NCBI GenBank assembly: GCA_937967875.1
Contig: CALBTQ010000584.1
Coordinates: 1-8,519 of the forward strand
Origin: an uncultured Pseudomonadota bacterium
Lineage (GTDB): Bacteria > Lernaellota > Lernaellaia > Lernaellales > Lernaellaceae
Direction: 5' to 3'
Length of the DNA: 8,519 nt
The position numbers and the translations under genes are program-made. Positions within the stretch are counted from its first letter, which is position 1, and every line of letters begins with the position of its first letter. The notes below the pieces were generated by a model. The model was not told the DNA's origin and did not search any database. It saw only the letters and a program-made list of their open reading frames with translations. Below are positions 5,889-8,519 of the stretch, in pieces.

Positions 5889-7928
5889 TTACCCGCATCC
5901 GCATCCGTCATCGTCGTCATCGTCGTCAGCGGCATCGTCGTCCTGATCGTCGTTGTCGTCGTCCACCGAATCGTCGTCATCGTTGACCGTGTCGTCATCG
6001 GTGGCGCACTGCGGATCGTCCGCGTCAATCAGACCGTCGCAGTTGTTGTCGCGATTGTCCGTGCAGTCCTCTGCGGCCTCCGGATGCACCGCATCGACGA
6101 AATCGTCGCAGTCGGCGCCGCCGCAACGCTCCGCTTCGTAGCCGTCGCCGTCGGCGTCGCACAGCACCTGCAGCGGCTGATGCGGGTCGCCCAGCAAATT
6201 CAATTGGAAGAAACACCAGCGGTTGGCGTTGGCGTTGCCGTCCAGTTCGCCGATTTTGCTCTCCCGCGCTTCGGCCAGCGCCCGGCCCATGTGCACCGCG
6301 CCGCCGAACAATTTTTCCATGAAGGCAATGTCGTATTCGCTCGACGCCCCGCCGGTCTCCGACCAGTTGGCGAAACCCTCGCGGCTGTTGACGATCATCG
6401 CGAAAGCGCCCGCGTCGATTTCGGTTAAGAGTTCCTCGGCGATGCAATCGCGTTCTTGGTAAGTGCCGAACACCGTGCAGTTGTCGAAGGCGCCGGAAAA
6501 GCACCCCTGGCTGTAGCCGAAAAACGGCAGCGTGTTGGTCAGCAACGGCAGATCGTTGACTACCGGCCCGAGGGCGATGGAGTTGAGCCCCAGCACGTTG
6601 TACCAATTGCCGTGCTCCGAGGCGTTGATGATCTGATGTTCGTTGTCGTTGATCGCCGCGCGCAACGCTTCGCTCGAAAATGCGTCGTCGCGGGCGTACA
6701 GCCGCAGCGCGTTCATGCCGCTCATCGGCGCGAAAGCCAGATCTTTTAAATCGCCGCCCCAGACCGGCGGCGCGGGCCACAGCAGCTCGCCGACCAGAAT
6801 CGCCGACGATGGCGCGAGCGCCTGATCGTAGGCGAGCATCTTGTTCAACTGCCGCCGCGCTTCCTCGACGGTGTCGGCCGGAATGCGTCCGACGAACAAC
6901 TCGGCCAGCAGATCGATTTCGCCGCCATCCTCGCCGTCGTCGCTTTCACCATACAGGCCGTTGCCGTTGTAATCCCACGGACCGTCCAGGTTGCCGAAAA
7001 ACAAATCGCCAGGGATGCACTCGTCGTAGACCGTCCCTTCGGCGCGCGCGACCATGCAACGCAACGGCACCAAGCGCCCGCTTTGTGCTCCGCCGTCCGC
7101 GTCGCCGCCCAACAACACCCAGCGCGTGCCGTGCGCGGCGTAGGCCTCGCGCAGGAAGTTGCGCAACCGGTCGGCATCGTCCTGGCCGTCGGTCGCGGCG
7201 AGAATGTCCTCCATCGTCGCCAGGTGAGTGGTCAGCCCGAAACGCTCTTGCTTGTAGGCAAGGTAATCCGTGAACGCCTCGCTCAACGCGGAAGTGGTGA
7301 CGACCAGATACTGCCAAGCCTCATCCGCCTTCGACACAGACGCATACGTCGCGAGCACGGCCGGATTGTCCGCGAACGCATCGATGCGTTGCCGATCGAA
7401 TTTCGTGTCGCGATACGGCATGATCCGCGCTTTCTTTTCCGCCGCTTTGGTGACGACGGTCAGACGAATCGTCGTCGCCGTCTCGATGGTGTTTTCCCGC
7501 TCGCGATAAACGACCGGCGACAGGCGCACCAGCAACAGGCGCGCGCCGGCCAGCGACGATTCCGCCACGATCTGCGCGTGGTCCGTCAAAGCCTTTTCGC
7601 TTTCATCGCGGCCCGCGCTCTGCCAGCCGTAGCGGCCCTTCGCCAACGGCGCGGGCAGGGCGAGGGTTGACGATTCCAGCGTCGTGACGGTAAACGACGC
7701 GGTCGTTTGCCCGGCGGGCAATAAAATCCGTGCAAGCTTCACCGGCAATTGCGGCCGATCAGGCCGATACAACGATGCGCAACCGGGCAGCGAAACGGTG
7801 ACGAAACCGTCGTTGTCCAGTTGCAACGTCGGCGTTCTGAAATGGTAATCGACCGTCAGCGTTTCGCCCCAGGCGCCGCCGGCGGCCAGAATCACGAAAC
7901 ACAAAGAAAGGAAAAACATCCGTCGCAT
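5889..7928 (-). CDS. Secreted C25 (gingipain-type) cysteine peptidase with MopE-like module and Asp-rich GCGCG tail
   Basis: Encodes 679 residues from the ATG at 7928, chosen over the in-frame ATG at 7973 because GAGGAG sits six bases upstream and the protein then begins with a compact signal peptide (1-21, MRRMFFLSLCFVIL, cleavage after AWG). Residues about 22-190 resemble the C25 propeptide. Residues about 205-585 are the peptidase: YLVVTT (207-212), VLLGGDAD (271-278), a D/N/G-rich likely calcium-binding stretch (315-339), VGRIPAD (346-352), candidate catalytic His439 (ASEHGNW) and Cys476 (SQGCFSG), 37 residues apart and close to the spacing in gingipains, then NLLGDP near the domain end. 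Residues 590-641 are one MopE-like metal-binding motif (DADGDGY, DCDD, DNNCDG). A 31-residue tail with 22 Asp follows, then GCGCG. It is exported and probably matures by propeptide removal; substrate is unknown. No anchoring helix or type IX sorting domain is seen. Confidence 0.9.
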   Translation of the reverse strand: MRRMFFLSLCFVILAAGGAWGETLTVDYHFRTPTLQLDNDGFVTVSLPGCASLYRPDRPQLPVKLARILLPAGQTTASFTVTTLESSTLALPAPLAKGRYGWQSAGRDESEKALTDHAQIVAESSLAGARLLLVRLSPVVYRERENTIETATTIRLTVVTKAAEKKARIMPYRDTKFDRQRIDAFADNPAVLATYASVSKADEAWQYLVVTTSALSEAFTDYLAYKQERFGLTTHLATMEDILAATDGQDDADRLRNFLREAYAAHGTRWVLLGGDADGGAQSGRLVPLRCMVARAEGTVYDECIPGDLFFGNLDGPWDYNGNGLYGESDDGEDGGEIDLLAELFVGRIPADTVEEARRQLNKMLAYDQALAPSSAILVGELLWPAPPVWGGDLKDLAFAPMSGMNALRLYARDDAFSSEALRAAINDNEHQIINASEHGNWYNVLGLNSIALGPVVNDLPLLTNTLPFFGYSQGCFSGAFDNCTVFGTYQERDCIAEELLTEIDAGAFAMIVNSREGFANWSETGGASSEYDIAFMEKLFGGAVHMGRALAEARESKIGELDGNANANRWCFFQLNLLGDPHQPLQVLCDADGDGYEAERCGGADCDDFVDAVHPEAAEDCTDNRDNNCDGLIDADDPQCATDDDTVNDDDDSVDDDNDDQDDDAADDDDDDDGCGCG
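5907..5999 (-). repeat. Asp-codon (GAC/GAT) low-complexity tract encoding the poly-Asp tail
   Basis: The 3' end of the peptidase gene is built mainly of GAC and GAT codons, seen on the plus strand as runs of GTC and ATC. It encodes 31 residues of which 22 are Asp, broken by T, V, N, S, Q and A, ending in seven Asp before GCGCG. The mix of two codons and the scattered other residues argue for a selected acidic segment rather than a pure microsatellite, though such tracts can change length by slippage. Confidence 0.85.
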
Positions 7929-7934
7929 TGCACG

Positions 7935-7940
7935 CTCCTC
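7935..7940 (-). promoter_or_regulatory. Strong Shine-Dalgarno site (GAGGAG) for the C25 peptidase
   Basis: Minus-strand GAGGAG lies exactly six bases upstream of the ATG at 7928. The alternative ATG at 7973 has no comparable site, and starting there would add 15 residues in front of the signal peptide. This site decides the start. Confidence 0.75.
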
Positions 7941-8000
7941 ACCCGAAAGGATCCGACCCAACTTGCTTTTCATGACGATGCCGTTATCTTATCGGAAAAC
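7941..8000. promoter_or_regulatory. Divergent intergenic region with weak candidate promoters on both strands
   Basis: The 84 bases between the peptidase ATG (7928) and the outer-membrane protein ATG (8013) must carry start signals for both genes unless transcripts come from elsewhere. On the plus strand TTGCTT (7963-7968) and TATCTT (7985-7990) are 16 bases apart. On the minus strand TTGGTT (8008-8013) and TAAGAT (7986-7991) are 16 bases apart. Each -10 matches four of six consensus positions and the -35s are poor. The two -10 elements overlap, so the promoters would compete if real. Confidence 0.27.
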
Positions 8001-8007
8001 GAGAGGG
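8001..8007 (+). promoter_or_regulatory. Ribosome binding site of the outer-membrane barrel gene
   Basis: GAGAGGG ends five bases before the ATG at 8013, a good purine-rich match to the 16S rRNA 3' end at normal spacing. It supports this ATG as the start of the partial gene. Confidence 0.65.
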
Positions 8008-8012
8008 AACCA

Positions 8013-8473
8013 ATGGCGAAATGTACGACGAAAAAAGTCCTGCTCAACATATTGATTATGACGTTCGTCATTTGCCTGCCGCACGTTTCCCGCGGCGAAG
8101 AAGATGAACCGCGCCGTAGCGGTTTCGTGCCGTTGCCCGTGCTCTTTTACACGCCTGAAACCGGCTTCGGCGGCGGGGCGGCCTTCGTTTATTATTACCG
8201 TCTGCCGGACGAACCGACCGCCTCGCGCGCCTCGAATCTGAACTTCGTCGGTTTTTATACCGTCCGCAACCAGTATGTGCTTTCGCTGGCGCCTTCTTTT
8301 TATTGGGGCAACGAAACCTGGCACCTGGACACCAAGTTTACCCACCGTAAATTTCCCGAGAAGTTTTTCGGCCTGGGGCCTAACACGCATCCGCAAAACG
8401 AGGAATATTTCACGCCGCTCAATTATCAAATGAACGGACACCTATTGCACCGCTGGGCACACTTTGTCTACAC
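8013..8473 (+). CDS. BamA/TamA-like surface antigen (D15) outer-membrane beta-barrel protein, 3'-truncated
   Basis: The first 153 residues are visible; the frame stays open into the right-hand adapter, so the C-terminal part is lost. Residues 1-28 are a signal peptide (Lys-rich start, VLLNILIMTFVICL core, probable cleavage after SRG). The mature part opens directly with barrel-like sequence: GFVPLPVLFYTPETGFGGGAA (37-57), then FYTVRNQYVLSLAPSFYW and KFPEKFFGLGPNT (113-125), matching the pattern of the Bac_surface_Ag (PF01103) barrel, where P-x-x-x-Y-x-P-E-T-G-x-G-x-G and a FxGxGxxT turn recur. There is no room for POTRA domains before the barrel, so it is not BamA itself but a short POTRA-less relative. 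Such proteins are outer-membrane barrels of mostly unknown role. It diverges from the C25 peptidase gene. Any residues read beyond 8473 would be adapter-coded. Confidence 0.78.
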
Positions 8474-8519
8474 AGATCGGAAGAGCACACGTCTGAACTC
8501 CAGTCACCGAATACGATCT
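8474..8519. other. Illumina TruSeq adapter with index, inverted copy of the left end
   Basis: AGATCGGAAGAGC starts at 8474 and the standard TruSeq read-through adapter continues to 8507. It is followed by the index CGAATACG (8508-8515), the reverse complement of the left index, and ATCT (8516-8519) from the P7 stem. Bases 8474-8518 are the reverse complement of 1-45. This is a library artefact, not a biological terminal inverted repeat. Confidence 0.98.

Noticed and set aside
5892..6010. GTC/ATC-rich tract as a non-coding microsatellite or CRISPR-like repeat
   Set aside because: It is in frame with the peptidase as Asp codons, has no spacer structure, and ends in a clean stop codon.
8064..8082. 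Lipobox in the barrel protein (FVIC at residues 18-21)
   Set aside because: The residue before Cys is Ile rather than G, A or S, and the cysteine is inside the hydrophobic core; an ordinary signal peptide with later cleavage fits better.
7989..8441. Minus-strand open frame of 150 codons at the right end
   Set aside because: It lies opposite the outer-membrane barrel gene, which has an RBS, signal peptide and family motifs; the minus frame has none.
1..8518. 45-base terminal inverted repeats suggesting a transposon or linear replicon end
   Set aside because: The repeat is TruSeq adapter plus index on both ends; it is synthetic.

Overview
The window is one 8.4 kb piece of bacterial DNA (46-8473) flanked on both sides by Illumina TruSeq adapter sequence carrying the same 8-base index in opposite orientation. 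Both ends are therefore library ends, and both terminal genes are cut by them. The two LPS/outer-membrane proteins, the signal peptides and a periplasmic sensor domain point to a diderm (Gram-negative type) bacterium. GC is moderately high, with strong G/C third positions outside the kinase gene. A MopE-type metal-binding module followed by an Asp-rich tail is a style I associate with Myxococcota/Deltaproteobacteria and some related uncultured phyla; that placement is an inference from style, not from a search.

Layout, left to right. (1) The 3' three-quarters of folC (folylpolyglutamate/dihydrofolate synthase), plus strand, 5' end lost. (2) lptD, the LPS-assembly outer-membrane translocon, whose ATG overlaps the folC stop (ATGA), so the two are very likely co-transcribed. 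(3) On the minus strand and convergent with lptD, with stop codons that overlap (TTAG at 3284-3287), a hybrid sensor histidine kinase: periplasmic SBP_bac_3 (Venus-flytrap) sensor, TM, PAS, HisKA, HATPase_c, receiver. (4) A 169-base spacer holding a perfect TTGACA-N6-TGTCAA dyad that may overlap the kinase promoter. (5) On the minus strand, a secreted C25 (gingipain-type) cysteine peptidase with propeptide, catalytic His and Cys, a C-terminal MopE-like module, and an unusual poly-Asp tail ending in GCGCG. Its best start is 45 bases inside the longest open frame. (6) An 84-base divergent intergenic region. (7) On the plus strand, the 5' part of a BamA/TamA-like (surface antigen D15) outer-membrane beta-barrel gene, cut by the right adapter.

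The common theme is the cell envelope: LPS export, an envelope-facing sensor, an exported protease and an outer-membrane barrel. Nothing visible proves that the minus-strand genes work with one another or with folC-lptD. I see no RNA genes, CRISPR array, insertion sequence or phage gene. No multi-gene undescribed system can be supported; the most unusual biology is the tail of the C25 peptidase.
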